Source: Oscillatoria nigro-viridis PCC 7112 (GTDB lineage: Bacteria; Cyanobacteriota; Cyanobacteriia; Cyanobacteriales; Microcoleaceae). From it: DNA of 64,000 nt. Under the pieces are notes generated by a model. That model was not told the origin of the DNA. It searched no databases and saw nothing but the letters and a program-made list of their open reading frames with translations. The position numbers and the translations under genes were made by a program. This document shows positions 39,289 through 47,110 of the stretch, piece after piece. The stretch spans positions 2,246,501 through 2,310,500 of the forward strand of contig NC_019729.1 of NCBI RefSeq assembly GCF_000317475.1, in the 5' to 3' direction. How positions within the stretch are numbered: the stretch's first letter is position 1; each line of letters opens with the position of its first letter.

Positions 39289-40188
39289 ATGTCAAATTCT
39301 CAATCTGTTATTGCAACAGACATTCGGTATTGTCCAGAAGATATAGAGAAAGCATTTTGGCAGCTATGGCAGCAGAATCGAGATTATCTTTACCGTTGCT
39401 GTCTCAGGTGGATGGGAGGGAATGCTACTGATGCTGAAGAGGTGCTCAGTCGCGCCATGCTCAAAGCTTGGAATAAATTACCAGACTATGCCGAAAAAAT
39501 CTCCAACCTCCGAGCTTGGCTCACCCGCTTAACCCATAATCTATGTATAGATATACAGCGAGAACGTCGCCGGAAAGCAATGCAGATGGAGGATATTGAA
39601 GAAGTAGCTGCTAGAGAAAGCTCAGCAGTTATTTCTTGTTTGAACTCTCCTGAAGAAGCACTTCTACATCATGAGTTGGGACAGTACATTCGCCGCGCTA
39701 TTGATACTCTTCCTTCTCGATTACGCAATCCGTTTATCCTGCGTTACTGCCACCAGATTGCCTATCAAGATATTGCCCAACAACTTGCTCTCTCGCTCAA
39801 TAACGTTTACAAGCGCATCCAACAGGCACGAGAAATTCTGCAAAAGCGTTTGAGCAAGTATTTGTCAGGGTTGGATGATGCTTTGTTAGATTCCTCCGAG
39901 TCGTCTAAAAAGGGGGACGTTCCCTTGAGTAGCGATGATTTTGCTGTAGGGGTAGTGCCCGAGTGCCTACCGCGTCAAGATTGTGAGGCGATCGCGGTAG
40001 GGCCGATCGCGGGTGGGCCGATCGCGGGGGAATTGCCCCGACAATTCGATGAAACGATCGCATCCGACTCGATCGCCCCCATCCCTCAAAACAGTAGCGA
40101 GACAATAAATTATCAGGTAACAGCAATATGTCTAGAAACACTACACTCCGGGTGGTATCCCTCACTCAGTCCTCTGGGGTGGAGTTGA
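39289..40188 (+). CDS. Sigma-70 family (ECF-like) RNA polymerase sigma factor
   Basis: 299 residues. Region 2 is clear: FWQLWQQNRDYLYRCCLRWM, DAEEVLSRAMLKAWNKLPDY and LRAWLTRLTHNLCIDIQRERR. Region 4 reads DTLPSRLRNPFILRYCHQIAYQDIAQQLALSLNNVYKRIQQARE with a helix-turn-helix. Regions 1 and 3 are missing, as in ECF sigmas. The last ~85 residues are a low-complexity tail that includes GPIAGGPIAG coded by GATCGC-rich DNA. I start at ATG 39289; a GTG at 39226 would add 21 residues without homology to sigma factors. Its end overlaps the TPR gene by 61 bases in another frame, so the two are likely translated together; the TPR protein may control the sigma factor, but no anti-sigma domain is recognised. 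Confidence 0.88.
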   Translation: MSNSQSVIATDIRYCPEDIEKAFWQLWQQNRDYLYRCCLRWMGGNATDAEEVLSRAMLKAWNKLPDYAEKISNLRAWLTRLTHNLCIDIQRERRRKAMQMEDIEEVAARESSAVISCLNSPEEALLHHELGQYIRRAIDTLPSRLRNPFILRYCHQIAYQDIAQQLALSLNNVYKRIQQAREILQKRLSKYLSGLDDALLDSSESSKKGDVPLSSDDFAVGVVPECLPRQDCEAIAVGPIAGGPIAGELPRQFDETIASDSIAPIPQNSSETINYQVTAICLETLHSGWYPSLSPLGWS

Positions 40189-41873
40189 ATGCTTACCTAG
40201 TTCTCGACGAAAAGCCAGCCCGAATTGACCAGAAGCTGAAAACATTAAGTGAGTACGTGCAGCAGTATCCTTCTGGATGGAAGAAACGGTTGGAATTGGC
40301 GAATCTGCTGTATGCAATGGGTCATATCGAGCAGGCGGTTGAGGAATATCGCCAAGTGATCGATCGGCAGCAACCACCATCGATCGGCGTGCGGTTGCAG
40401 TTGGGGAAACTCTTGCAGCTTATGGGACGAGAGGTTGAGGCAATAGCGGTTTATGAAAGTGCCTCGGCCCATGCACGCAATGAGGCGACTCGACAGCATA
40501 TCAGCGGATCGATCGCACTCTGTAGAAATGACACTCAGGCAGCGATACTCGCTTTTGAGTCGGCGGCTTCCCTAGAACCAAATAATGCGGCTCACTGGCT
40601 GGCGTTGGGGCAGGTGCAAAGGGGGAGAGGGGATGCGGTTGCAGCTTTGCGATCGTTCGATCGGGTTTTGTCACTCAACCCGGATGATGTTGTAGCGCTG
40701 ATTGACAGCTACGACGCGAGTCAGGCGGTGGGGAATGTGCGCCAAGCGCAGCGGCGGTTGAGCAAAGTGCTAGAGGTGGCTCCGGGTGATTTCCGATCGC
40801 TCAAACGACTGGCGGATACTCGTTGCCGGATGAGATTGGTATCGGGTGAGGAGGGCAAACAGACTAAACAGATAATTAGTTCTGTGCTGCAACTGGCTCC
40901 TGATGCGGCGGATGCCCGCGAGTTGCTGGCATATTATCACCTATTCCGGGGGGAGTCGGCTAACGGGGTTGGGGTGTTGGAACGGTTTACTGAGGAACAC
41001 CCGAATCATCCTAGGGGTTGGTATTCCTACGGGCGGTGCTTGTTCCACACGGGGGAATATCAGAAAGCGGCTGAGGCGATGCTGAAAGCTTATCGTCTGT
41101 ATCCGCAGGATTGTGAAATTTATCGGGCGTTGTGCGAGATTTTACCTGCTGCGGATATGACTTCTTCCCCAGCTTCTCTAGATCCCCCCCAGCCCCCCTT
41201 AACAAGGGGGGAGCTAGAGCAGGTAAAGCCTTCTCACTGCACGGGGGAAACTCCTCTGGAAGTCCCCCTTGTTAAGGGGGATTTAGGGGGATCTAACCGT
41301 GAAGTCACCCTTGCATCAATAGTAGAAGAGATGCTCGATCGTTTTCCCGATCGCTGGAGTGTTTGGACGACGGCGGGGCGGGTGTTGGTGGAAAGTTTTC
41401 AGGAAATTGAGCGGGGGTGTGATGTCTCTGTGCGGGGGACGCAACTTGAACCGCAGTTACCGGATGCTTGGCTTGGTCACGGGCGGGTGTTGGCGCTGGC
41501 GGGGAAACACCGGGAAGCGGTGGAGGCTTTGGCGCAAGGATGGCAGTTGTTACCGGAAGAGCGGGGTTATCTGCAATCAGTGTCTGCTGCGGTGTGGCTG
41601 GGGGAGAGTTATGGAGTGTTGGGGGATGAGGTGGCGAGTCGGAAATGGTTGGAAAAGGCTTGTCAGTTCCGGGAATTGATGGAGTTTGACCCGGCGATGG
41701 CTGGTTACTGGCAAGGAAGAGCGTTGTTGGGGTTGGGGGATGTGACGGAGGCAGTGGAGGCTTATCGAAGTGCGCTGAGTCGGCGGTTGCTATACCCTTT
41801 TCGCGGTGAGGTTGAGGAGGCTGTGAAACGGCTGAAAGGTAAGAGGCGAAAGGGCGATCGGGCTAAAGCGTAG
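40128..41873 (+). CDS. TPR-repeat protein coupled to the sigma factor
   Basis: 581 residues, mostly tetratricopeptide repeats: about eight to ten helix pairs with A-x-x-x-F/Y-x-x-A and P-positions (for example GHIEQAVEEYRQVIDRQ, DVVALIDSYDASQAVG). No signal peptide or transmembrane helix, so it is probably a cytoplasmic scaffold. It starts with ATG 40128, inside the end of the sigma-factor gene. Residues about 352-389 are not TPR: they are coded by a palindromic repeat (41180-41294) and give DPPQPPLTRGELE and PLVKGDLGG, peptides that recur in cyanobacterial proteins wherever this repeat is read through. Function unknown; a partner for the sigma factor or for the downstream export genes is inferred from position only. 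Confidence 0.85.
   Translation: MSRNTTLRVVSLTQSSGVELNAYLVLDEKPARIDQKLKTLSEYVQQYPSGWKKRLELANLLYAMGHIEQAVEEYRQVIDRQQPPSIGVRLQLGKLLQLMGREVEAIAVYESASAHARNEATRQHISGSIALCRNDTQAAILAFESAASLEPNNAAHWLALGQVQRGRGDAVAALRSFDRVLSLNPDDVVALIDSYDASQAVGNVRQAQRRLSKVLEVAPGDFRSLKRLADTRCRMRLVSGEEGKQTKQIISSVLQLAPDAADARELLAYYHLFRGESANGVGVLERFTEEHPNHPRGWYSYGRCLFHTGEYQKAAEAMLKAYRLYPQDCEIYRALCEILPAADMTSSPASLDPPQPPLTRGELEQVKPSHCTGETPLEVPLVKGDLGGSNREVTLASIVEEMLDRFPDRWSVWTTAGRVLVESFQEIERGCDVSVRGTQLEPQLPDAWLGHGRVLALAGKHREAVEALAQGWQLLPEERGYLQSVSAAVWLGESYGVLGDEVASRKWLEKACQFRELMEFDPAMAGYWQGRALLGLGDVTEAVEAYRSALSRRLLYPFRGEVEEAVKRLKGKRRKGDRAKA
41180..41294. repeat. Palindromic repeat embedded in the TPR coding sequence
   Basis: The ends AGATCCCCCC and GGGGGATCT are inverted copies. 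The inner arms CCCCCCTTAACAAGGGGGG and CCCCCTTGTTAAGGGGG also pair. The reading frame stays open across all 115 bases. Bases TA flank both ends, as expected for a TA target duplication, but this is weak evidence. Confidence 0.8.
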
Positions 41874-42326
41874 AGCCTTGACTTCTTCGGGAAGTCGGGG
41901 ATCTGAACCTCTCAGAGTGCATTGAGTTAGGAAAAAACAGCCTCTAACTCGAAAAATTCAGAAATTGACCTCTGGATTCGTCTTATAGGTGTAGAGACAG
42001 ATACTAAAAGGAGGATAATTAAGATGCGTAGATTTTACTAGGAGAATGAAAAATTCTAGCAATAAATCACATTTTTAATATCGTAAAATGTGAGTGAAAA
42101 TCGATGTAGGGTAGGCACTGCCGTCAGCGCCTACCCTACATCTTTTGTTGCTGACCTCAACTCAATGACTAAATTTTGTGCGATGGGTGGTTCTCGTGCT
42201 GAGGGTGGGTTTCATAGGGTGCATTGAGTTAGGGGAAAACTGCCTCTAACTCGAAAAATTCAGAAATTGACTACTGGAATCGTCTTAAGGGTGTAGACAC
42301 TTCAAGAACCAAGAGACAGCAAAGAG
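41874..42326. other. Duplicated leader region with an empty first copy
   Basis: Two ~82-base direct repeats lie at 41917-41998 and 42219-42300, about 88 per cent identical. Each has a hairpin GAGTTAGG/CCTCTAACTC and a CGTCTTA block. In both, an ATG follows at the same distance from the repeat start (107 and 108 bases). The second ATG opens the crystallin gene. The first, at 42024, has a strong site AAGGAGG in front yet its frame stops after five codons (42024-42041), so the coding part after copy 1 has been lost or it is a leader peptide. Confidence 0.75.
42103..42147 (+). terminator. Rho-independent terminator after the empty leader copy
   Basis: A perfect 14-base stem, GATGTAGGGTAGGC at 42103-42116 and its complement at 42129-42142, followed by TTTTG. 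It would end a transcript started at leader copy 1. The GTAGGGT arm also occurs in a nearby repeat element, so it may be a transposed repeat that acts as a terminator. Confidence 0.65.
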
Positions 42327-42617
42327 ATGGCAAAAGCAAAACTATATACTGACATCAATTATCAAGGACGAACGGTTGATGTCACTTCAGACATAACCGA
42401 CTTTACAACCATTGATTTTAATGACAAATTGTCGTCTATCATAGTTGAAAGTGGCACATTTACCCTTTACAGTGACGTTTTTTTTCAAGGACGTTCAGTC
42501 ACTATCTGTTCTAAGGGAGGACCATCAAGCGATGGAAAATACCCCTCTGACATATTCTTAGGAGGGTTGAATGACTATTTTTCATCGATTAGAGTTAACT
42601 CTGATGAGCCTAAATAA
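42327..42617 (+). CDS. Beta/gamma-crystallin family protein
   Basis: 96 residues holding two Greek-key motifs. The first contains LYTDINYQGRTVDVTSD and FNDKLSSI; the second LYSDVFFQGRSVTICSKGG and LNDYFSSI. The NDKLSS and NDYFSS stretches match the N/D-N/D-x-x-S/T-S calcium-binding signature of microbial crystallins, so two calcium ions per domain are expected. No signal peptide or leader is seen at the N-terminus. It follows the second copy of a duplicated leader and precedes an ABC exporter and a methyltransferase on the same strand. Microbial members are stress or spore-coat proteins in several bacteria; the role here is unknown. Confidence 0.88.
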   Translation: MAKAKLYTDINYQGRTVDVTSDITDFTTIDFNDKLSSIIVESGTFTLYSDVFFQGRSVTICSKGGPSSDGKYPSDIFLGGLNDYFSSIRVNSDEPK

Positions 42618-42753
42618 CTAGCGATCGCTCCTCACCATGATTTGATTCAGGAGTCAAGAGAGCATCGCTCCTTGGTTCTAATTTCGTCTAATTGATTGAA
42701 TGTATCCGTAATATTTTATTCAGATTACTGATGCAGTATGACTGATAATTGCG

Positions 42754-43038
42754 GTAGGGTGAGCACGGACAGCCCTGTCAAGGTGGTGAATTTGAGCAGG
42801 AGAAAAAGGAGAAAACCGCTATTTCACGTTCCGATTTTTCAGACTGCAAGCAAGGAAAATTGCCTGGGGGAGCTTGGGCGCGCGTTGGATAAAGACGCTG
42901 AAACGTCGGTCAACCGGTGCCGGCGCGGTGGGCTACAAACTCAACCGGTACGCAGTGCACACCCTACAAAATACGAGATTTCAAGCGGAGAGAGGGACTT
43001 TTTGACCACCTTGACAGGGCTGGCATTGCCCACCCTAC
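42754..43038. repeat. 285-base element with long terminal inverted repeats
   Basis: The left end reads GTAGGGTGAGCA, then CAGCCCTGTCAAGGTGGT; the right end reads ACCACCTTGACAGGGCTG, then GCCCACCCTAC. So about 30 bases at each end are inverted copies with a few mismatches. No transposase is inside; a 107-codon open frame crosses it and is rejected as a gene. It looks like a MITE-type non-autonomous element lodged between the crystallin and ABC genes. Confidence 0.8.
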
Positions 43039-43102
43039 AGATTGAGAAGCTATCTAGATGAAACCTGCCAAATTCACAATATAAAAATTCCCCCCATCAA
43101 CC

Positions 43103-44869
43103 ATGCAGCAAATTATTTGGTTTATAAAAACAATAAGTAAATATCTCGGCTCCTACCGATGGCAATTTATTTTAATGTTTGGCTGTCTGATTTTCGATGC
43201 AGCCTTTGATTCTGTCCTAAGAGTTAGTTTGAAATTTATTGTTGATGCAGCAATTATTCCTCAAAACTATAAACTTTTAGTTTTAATCATCTCCCTGTTT
43301 GGCGTAGGCGCGATTCTCTACACTGTCATTGGTTTACTGGGCAACTTTTTAGGAGCGCGTTTGGGCATTGTCATCATCAACAATATTCGGCGCTCCCTAT
43401 TCGAGCATCTCCAAAATCTGTCAATGGAGTTTTTTGGGCGACGTTCAGCCGGAGATATTGTCAAATGTCTGATTTCCGACGTACAGCAAGTAGAGAATGG
43501 TTTAATTACGATGGGGCTAACCGTCGTTGTTTTAGAAATTAGCAGCATCCTATTTACTACTATTTTCATGTTCTCACTTAACTGGCAGTTAGCTACTCTA
43601 ACTTGCATTGGTTTAACCATCTGTATCATTGCCCCTGCCCCCATTGCTCAGATGGCTACTTCTCAAGGCTATCATGTGCTACAAAAGGAAGGAGAAATTG
43701 CCAGCATTGTTGAAGAAAATATTCTCTCCCAATCTGTTGTCAAACTATTTGGGATGGAACGCCGAGCTACCCAGGATTTTGCCGCTGACTTGAATGACTT
43801 GCAACGGGTTTATGTTAGGGCAACATTTTTGTCCTACTTGGTGCAAAAAGTCCCCATGATTCTTTTTGTCATAACCCAGCTTGTGATTTTGAGTATCGGT
43901 GCAGTGATGACCTACCGCAATTACATTTCTGTAGGAACTCTAGTTTCCTATCAGGTTTTGTTGTTGGGCTTAAATCTGAATATTATTGGCTTTACGGGTT
44001 CGCTTCCAATTGTCATTGATGGAGTAGCCGCTCTACAACGCATCAATGATATTCTGTCAGAAACGCCTGCGGTTCGGGACAGGCTAGATGCGGTTGCATT
44101 GCCGCATTTTACCCAAGATATTTGCTTCGATCGTGTCAGCTTTAACTACTCTGCCGAAAGAATGGGGGTGAAAAATCTCTCGCTGAAGATTCGCCGGGGT
44201 GAGTATGTCATGTTTGTCGGGCAGAGTGGCGCAGGCAAAAGTACGATTGTGAACTTACTAACGCGCTTTTACGACCCAGATCGAGGACGCATTTTGTTAG
44301 ATAAAATCGATTTGCGTCATGCAACAGTACGCTCCCTCCGTTCTCAAATTGGACTGGTTTCTCAGGAGGTAATTCTGTTTAACACAACTGTGCGGGAAAA
44401 TATTCGCATGGGGGATTTAGAAGCCAGTGACGCACAGGTAGAAGCTGCCGCCAAAGCCGCTGAAATTCACGATTTTATTCTTACTTTGCCCCAAGGTTAT
44501 GACACTCCTGTCGGTGACAGAGGCGGACAATTATCGGGGGGACAACGACAAAGAATCGCCCTTGCTAGAGCCTTAGTCAGAAATCCCGCTATTTTGATTT
44601 TAGATGAAGCCACATCCGCCCTTGACTTGGTAACAGAAGCGGGTATCCTCGCCACTATCGATCGCATTGCCAAAAAATGTACTGTGATTATGATTACCCA
44701 CCGCATCACCCATGCCTTGCGTGCCAATCAGATTTTTGTGTTAGAAAACGGCAGCATTGTTGCATCGGGTACCCATACCGATTTGCTGGAACAAGAAGGA
44801 CTCTATGCCACACTTTGGCAACAGAGTCATCACTCTCATAACGACTTGACAATGCTTGCCCATTCTTAA
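43103..44869 (+). CDS. ABC exporter, fused membrane and ATPase half-transporter
   Basis: 588 residues. The N-terminal half has about six membrane helices (for example FILMFGCLIFDAAFDSVL, LVLIISLFGVGAILYTVIGL), followed by the nucleotide-binding domain: Walker A GQSGAGKST near 373, signature LSGGQRQRIALARAL near 477, Walker B ILILDEATSALD near 500, and ITHR near 532. This is the MsbA/HlyB-like type that works as a homodimer and exports lipids, drugs or peptides. There is no N-terminal C39 peptidase domain, so it does not look like a leader-cleaving peptide exporter. No ribosome site stands out before the ATG. The methyltransferase follows after 42 bases on the same strand, likely as one operon. 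Confidence 0.93.
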   Translation: MQQIIWFIKTISKYLGSYRWQFILMFGCLIFDAAFDSVLRVSLKFIVDAAIIPQNYKLLVLIISLFGVGAILYTVIGLLGNFLGARLGIVIINNIRRSLFEHLQNLSMEFFGRRSAGDIVKCLISDVQQVENGLITMGLTVVVLEISSILFTTIFMFSLNWQLATLTCIGLTICIIAPAPIAQMATSQGYHVLQKEGEIASIVEENILSQSVVKLFGMERRATQDFAADLNDLQRVYVRATFLSYLVQKVPMILFVITQLVILSIGAVMTYRNYISVGTLVSYQVLLLGLNLNIIGFTGSLPIVIDGVAALQRINDILSETPAVRDRLDAVALPHFTQDICFDRVSFNYSAERMGVKNLSLKIRRGEYVMFVGQSGAGKSTIVNLLTRFYDPDRGRILLDKIDLRHATVRSLRSQIGLVSQEVILFNTTVRENIRMGDLEASDAQVEAAAKAAEIHDFILTLPQGYDTPVGDRGGQLSGGQRQRIALARALVRNPAILILDEATSALDLVTEAGILATIDRIAKKCTVIMITHRITHALRANQIFVLENGSIVASGTHTDLLEQEGLYATLWQQSHHSHNDLTMLAHS

Positions 44870-44911
44870 TCACAAACTTGACCTGTACTGAATATCTTGG
44901 AGTTGAAAATA

Positions 44912-45775
44912 ATGACTAACACAAATGAATCTAAATGGCTCATCCCCTCTTCTAGTCGCCTTGCCTCAAAATCTCTTGAAGAAGAGAAAGCGATGTGGGA
45001 TGAAACCCACAAAGATTATGCTGGCAAGGTTTTCAGCTTGACACAAGACCCTGACCTTTGCAAAGCCCTGATCCGTCCTTACAATCAATCTTCCTGCTTT
45101 GATATTCCCAATTCTCCAGACATCCAAGTTCTGATTCCTAGCTGTGGCTCGGAAATTCATCTTCAGAAGGCATTACTAGAGTTTTGTCCGCAAATTGGCA
45201 AAATTTACTGCACAGATTTTTCCCAAACCGGAATTGAAAAAGCACGGGAAAATTGGCAAAAAGCAGATGGAGATTCCCGGCTTAACAGCCAACAATTAGT
45301 TTTTGAGAAAGTTGATTCTACCAAAATAATAGAAGAAAGACCCGATTGGAAAGAAAAATTTGATTATGTCCTAGCGGTTGCTGCAGTTGTCTCCAGTGAG
45401 GATGAAATCAATCGCCAGATGATACACGAATTTTCTAAAGTTCTCAAACCAGGTGGTAAGCTCTACGGCTTTTTTCCTACCATCTTTTGTCCTTTAGAAA
45501 TTGCCCATTTAAGTAAACCCCACGCTTATTGGGTAACAGAAGGGCTAGTCAATGTACCGCACAACACGCTTCACGGGCGGGATTGGCATTATTCACAGAT
45601 AAATTATACGCCCTTGCGCTTGAATCGCATCTTTAAAGAAGTGGGTTTTAAACGGCTAAATTTTGAGATTTATTTTTTGGATTCGGAAATTTTAGCTAAC
45701 GTTCTGAAAGAGGATATCGAGCATGACGATCCCGATATCTATCTCTGGACTCTTCTCGTCCGGTATGAGAAATAG
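44912..45775 (+). CDS. SAM-dependent methyltransferase
   Basis: 287 residues with a class I Rossmann pattern: motif I IQVLIPSCGSEIHLQKALLE is unusual (PSCGS where D/E-x-GxGxG is common), acidic residue at the end of beta-2 in IYCTDFSQTGIEKAREN, then FDYVLAVAAVVSS and the LKPGGKLYGFFPT loop. That last motif is a typical methyltransferase signature. I start at ATG 44912 with TTGGAG upstream; a TTG five codons earlier is possible. It follows the ABC exporter closely, so it may modify what is exported. The target is unknown and the glycine-poor motif I leaves some doubt about activity. Confidence 0.75.
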   Translation: MTNTNESKWLIPSSSRLASKSLEEEKAMWDETHKDYAGKVFSLTQDPDLCKALIRPYNQSSCFDIPNSPDIQVLIPSCGSEIHLQKALLEFCPQIGKIYCTDFSQTGIEKARENWQKADGDSRLNSQQLVFEKVDSTKIIEERPDWKEKFDYVLAVAAVVSSEDEINRQMIHEFSKVLKPGGKLYGFFPTIFCPLEIAHLSKPHAYWVTEGLVNVPHNTLHGRDWHYSQINYTPLRLNRIFKEVGFKRLNFEIYFLDSEILANVLKEDIEHDDPDIYLWTLLVRYEK

Positions 45776-45791
45776 GACTTAGGCATTTGGG

Positions 45792-45818
45792 CGAAGCATC
45801 TCGCTCGATGCTTCGTTT
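45792..45818 (+). terminator. Hairpin terminator after the methyltransferase gene
   Basis: CGAAGCATC and GATGCTTCG form a 9-base stem with a 6-base loop, followed by TTTCA. It begins 17 bases after the stop at 45775. The T-run is short, so it may be a weak terminator. Confidence 0.5.
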
Positions 45819-45906
45819 CACTAACCATGACACATAGGCTTTGCGTAAGTAGGGACACGGCGAAAGCCTTTGTCCCTCTTCGTGTCAACAACTAGGTTAA
45901 ACCCGC

Positions 45907-46038
45907 AGTCCGGCAAGGGTTGAAACCCCTGCCTCAAAGCTAAAGTCCTCGCTATGAGGACTGAAAAACTCATTAGTCCTCATAGCGAGGACTTGCGCTA
46001 TGAGACAGGGAATTCATTCCCTGGCGGTCTGGCGGACT
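45907..46038. repeat. Large palindromic repeat, AGTCCGCCAGGGAATG family, copy 2
   Basis: Second copy of the element at 37030, with AGTCCGGCAAGGG at the left and CAGGGAATTCATTCCCTG and GGCGGACT at the right. Its internal arms are GTCCTCGCTATGAGGAC and GTCCTCATAGCGAGGAC, exact reverse complements of each other but different in the middle from those of copy 1. The rest of the gap 45776-46209 holds no gene that I can support. Confidence 0.85.
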
Positions 46039-46209
46039 GGCGACTGTCAGCGGCGAGTTGTGGTTTAGGTCAAACTCTAGAATCTGGAAATTAACAGAGG
46101 CGAGAAGTACGATCGCCCGCTTGAAGAGAAATGTATCGAAATAGAAACGCGATCGCAAATTTATTTGTTCTACCCTCCGATAACTCCCCACCTCCAGATT
46201 GTTTCCCAA

Positions 46210-46392
46210 CTACGCTTCAACTATCAGAGTAATGTTTTCAAGTCTCACGACGCGAACCACTTCACCGGGTTGCAAAGTTATTTCTCGCACGCACTTGGCA
46301 GGCCACCAACTGCTTTGAAATCGCACACTGCCGGACTGATTCGGTTTAATTTCTTCTTCAACGATCGCTCTTTCTAAATGGCTGACAGTCAT
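46210..46392 (-). CDS. Single-domain NfeD-like OB-fold protein, copy 3
   Basis: 60 residues, equal to the soluble C-terminal domain of NfeD proteins with no membrane part or protease. Visible pattern: GSVRFQSSWWPAKC, then PGEVVRVVRLENITLIVEA. NfeD domains are five-stranded OB-like barrels that partner stomatins and membrane proteases. AGGAG is ten bases before the ATG. It is the last of three tandem relatives and the most divergent (VRLENI where the others have VGIDNI). Confidence 0.78.
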   Translation of the reverse strand: MTVSHLERAIVEEEIKPNQSGSVRFQSSWWPAKCVREITLQPGEVVRVVRLENITLIVEA

Positions 46393-46471
46393 GATTACTT
46401 TCTCCTGATTGTAGGTTGGTCTGAATGTTGGAATGCTATAAACTTATAGCTCGACTCCCTAACCCATTGAT

Positions 46472-46660
46472 TTATAACGATGCTTCAACTATCAAAGTAA
46501 TATTGTCAATTCCCACAACGCGAACCACGTCACCAGGCTCAAAAGTCAGATCTAGATCGCACTTCGCCGGCCACCAACTGTTTTGGAAACGAACGCGACC
46601 GCACTCATTAGGTCGAATTTCTTCATCCACGATCGCTTTTTCGGAATTGTCAAAATTCAT
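46472..46660 (-). CDS. Single-domain NfeD-like OB-fold protein, copy 2
   Basis: 62 residues with GRVRFQNSWWPAKCDLDLTF and PGDVVRVVGIDNITLIVEA, the core of an NfeD C-terminal domain. GGGAG precedes the ATG. Full-length relatives carry this domain after membrane helices, so these stand-alone forms are short and possibly soluble. It lies between copies 1 and 3 on the minus strand with gaps of about 30 and 80 bases, consistent with one operon. Confidence 0.8.
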   Translation of the reverse strand: MNFDNSEKAIVDEEIRPNECGRVRFQNSWWPAKCDLDLTFEPGDVVRVVGIDNITLIVEASL

Positions 46661-46689
46661 GATTGCTCACTCCCGATTGTAGATTTGGC

Positions 46690-46896
46690 TTAACTTTCAG
46701 AATCGATCGCAAACGAGGCTGCAACGATCAAAGTAATATTGTCAATCCCCACAACGCGAACCACCTCACCGGGTTCAAAAGTCATGTCTCGATCGCACTT
46801 CGCCGGCCACCAACTGTTTTCAAAACAAACGCGGCCGGGCTCATTAGGTCGAATTTGTTCATCTACGATCGCTGTTTCAACATCGTTAATAGACAT
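46690..46896 (-). CDS. Single-domain NfeD-like OB-fold protein, copy 1
   Basis: 68 residues with GRVCFENSWWPAKCDRDMTF and PGEVVRVVGIDNITLIVAA. The ATG at 46896 has AGGAGAAAG in front; a TTG eleven codons earlier would cover that site and is less likely. It is first of the minus-strand NfeD-like trio, divergent from the STAND gene at 47111 across 214 bases that carry paired AGTCGG repeats. Divergence and shared promoter region suggest joint control with the STAND gene. Confidence 0.8.
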   Translation of the reverse strand: MSINDVETAIVDEQIRPNEPGRVCFENSWWPAKCDRDMTFEPGEVVRVVGIDNITLIVAASFAIDSES

Positions 46897-47006
46897 AGCT
46901 GCTTTCTCCTGAATATAAACTCGACTCAATTGGTGGGTAAGTTAGAAGCTTGCCTGTCAACTTCCCCTCCACACTCAACAGTATCGCCGGCCGACCTCGG
47001 CCGTGT

Positions 47007-47075
47007 CAGTCGGTAAAAGTCTATACAAGTCCGCTGTTTGAGCGTGTAAGCGAGTCGGAAAAAGTCTGTTAAAGT
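47007..47075. promoter_or_regulatory. Paired 24-base direct repeats in the divergent NfeD/STAND promoter region
   Basis: 47007-47030 reads CAGTCGGTAAAAGTCTATAC and on to AAGT; 47052-47075 reads GAGTCGGAAAAAGTCTGTTA and on to AAGT. They are 45 bases apart start to start, about four helical turns, so a protein could bind both on one face of DNA. They end about 35 bases before the STAND start codon. The AGTCGGAAAAGTC-type core also occurs before the response regulator with a similar HTH. Confidence 0.5.
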
Positions 47076-47110
47076 TGTGTCATATGGGTAACGCTAAACC
47101 TGGTGACTAA

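Noticed and set aside
42103..42147. Terminator hairpin as a riboswitch or attenuator for the crystallin gene
   Set aside because: It lies before the second leader copy, 180 bases from the gene, and has no alternative anti-terminator that I can see.
42738..43061. 107-residue plus-strand open frame
   Set aside because: It lies almost wholly inside the 285-base inverted-repeat element and has no family resemblance or ribosome site.
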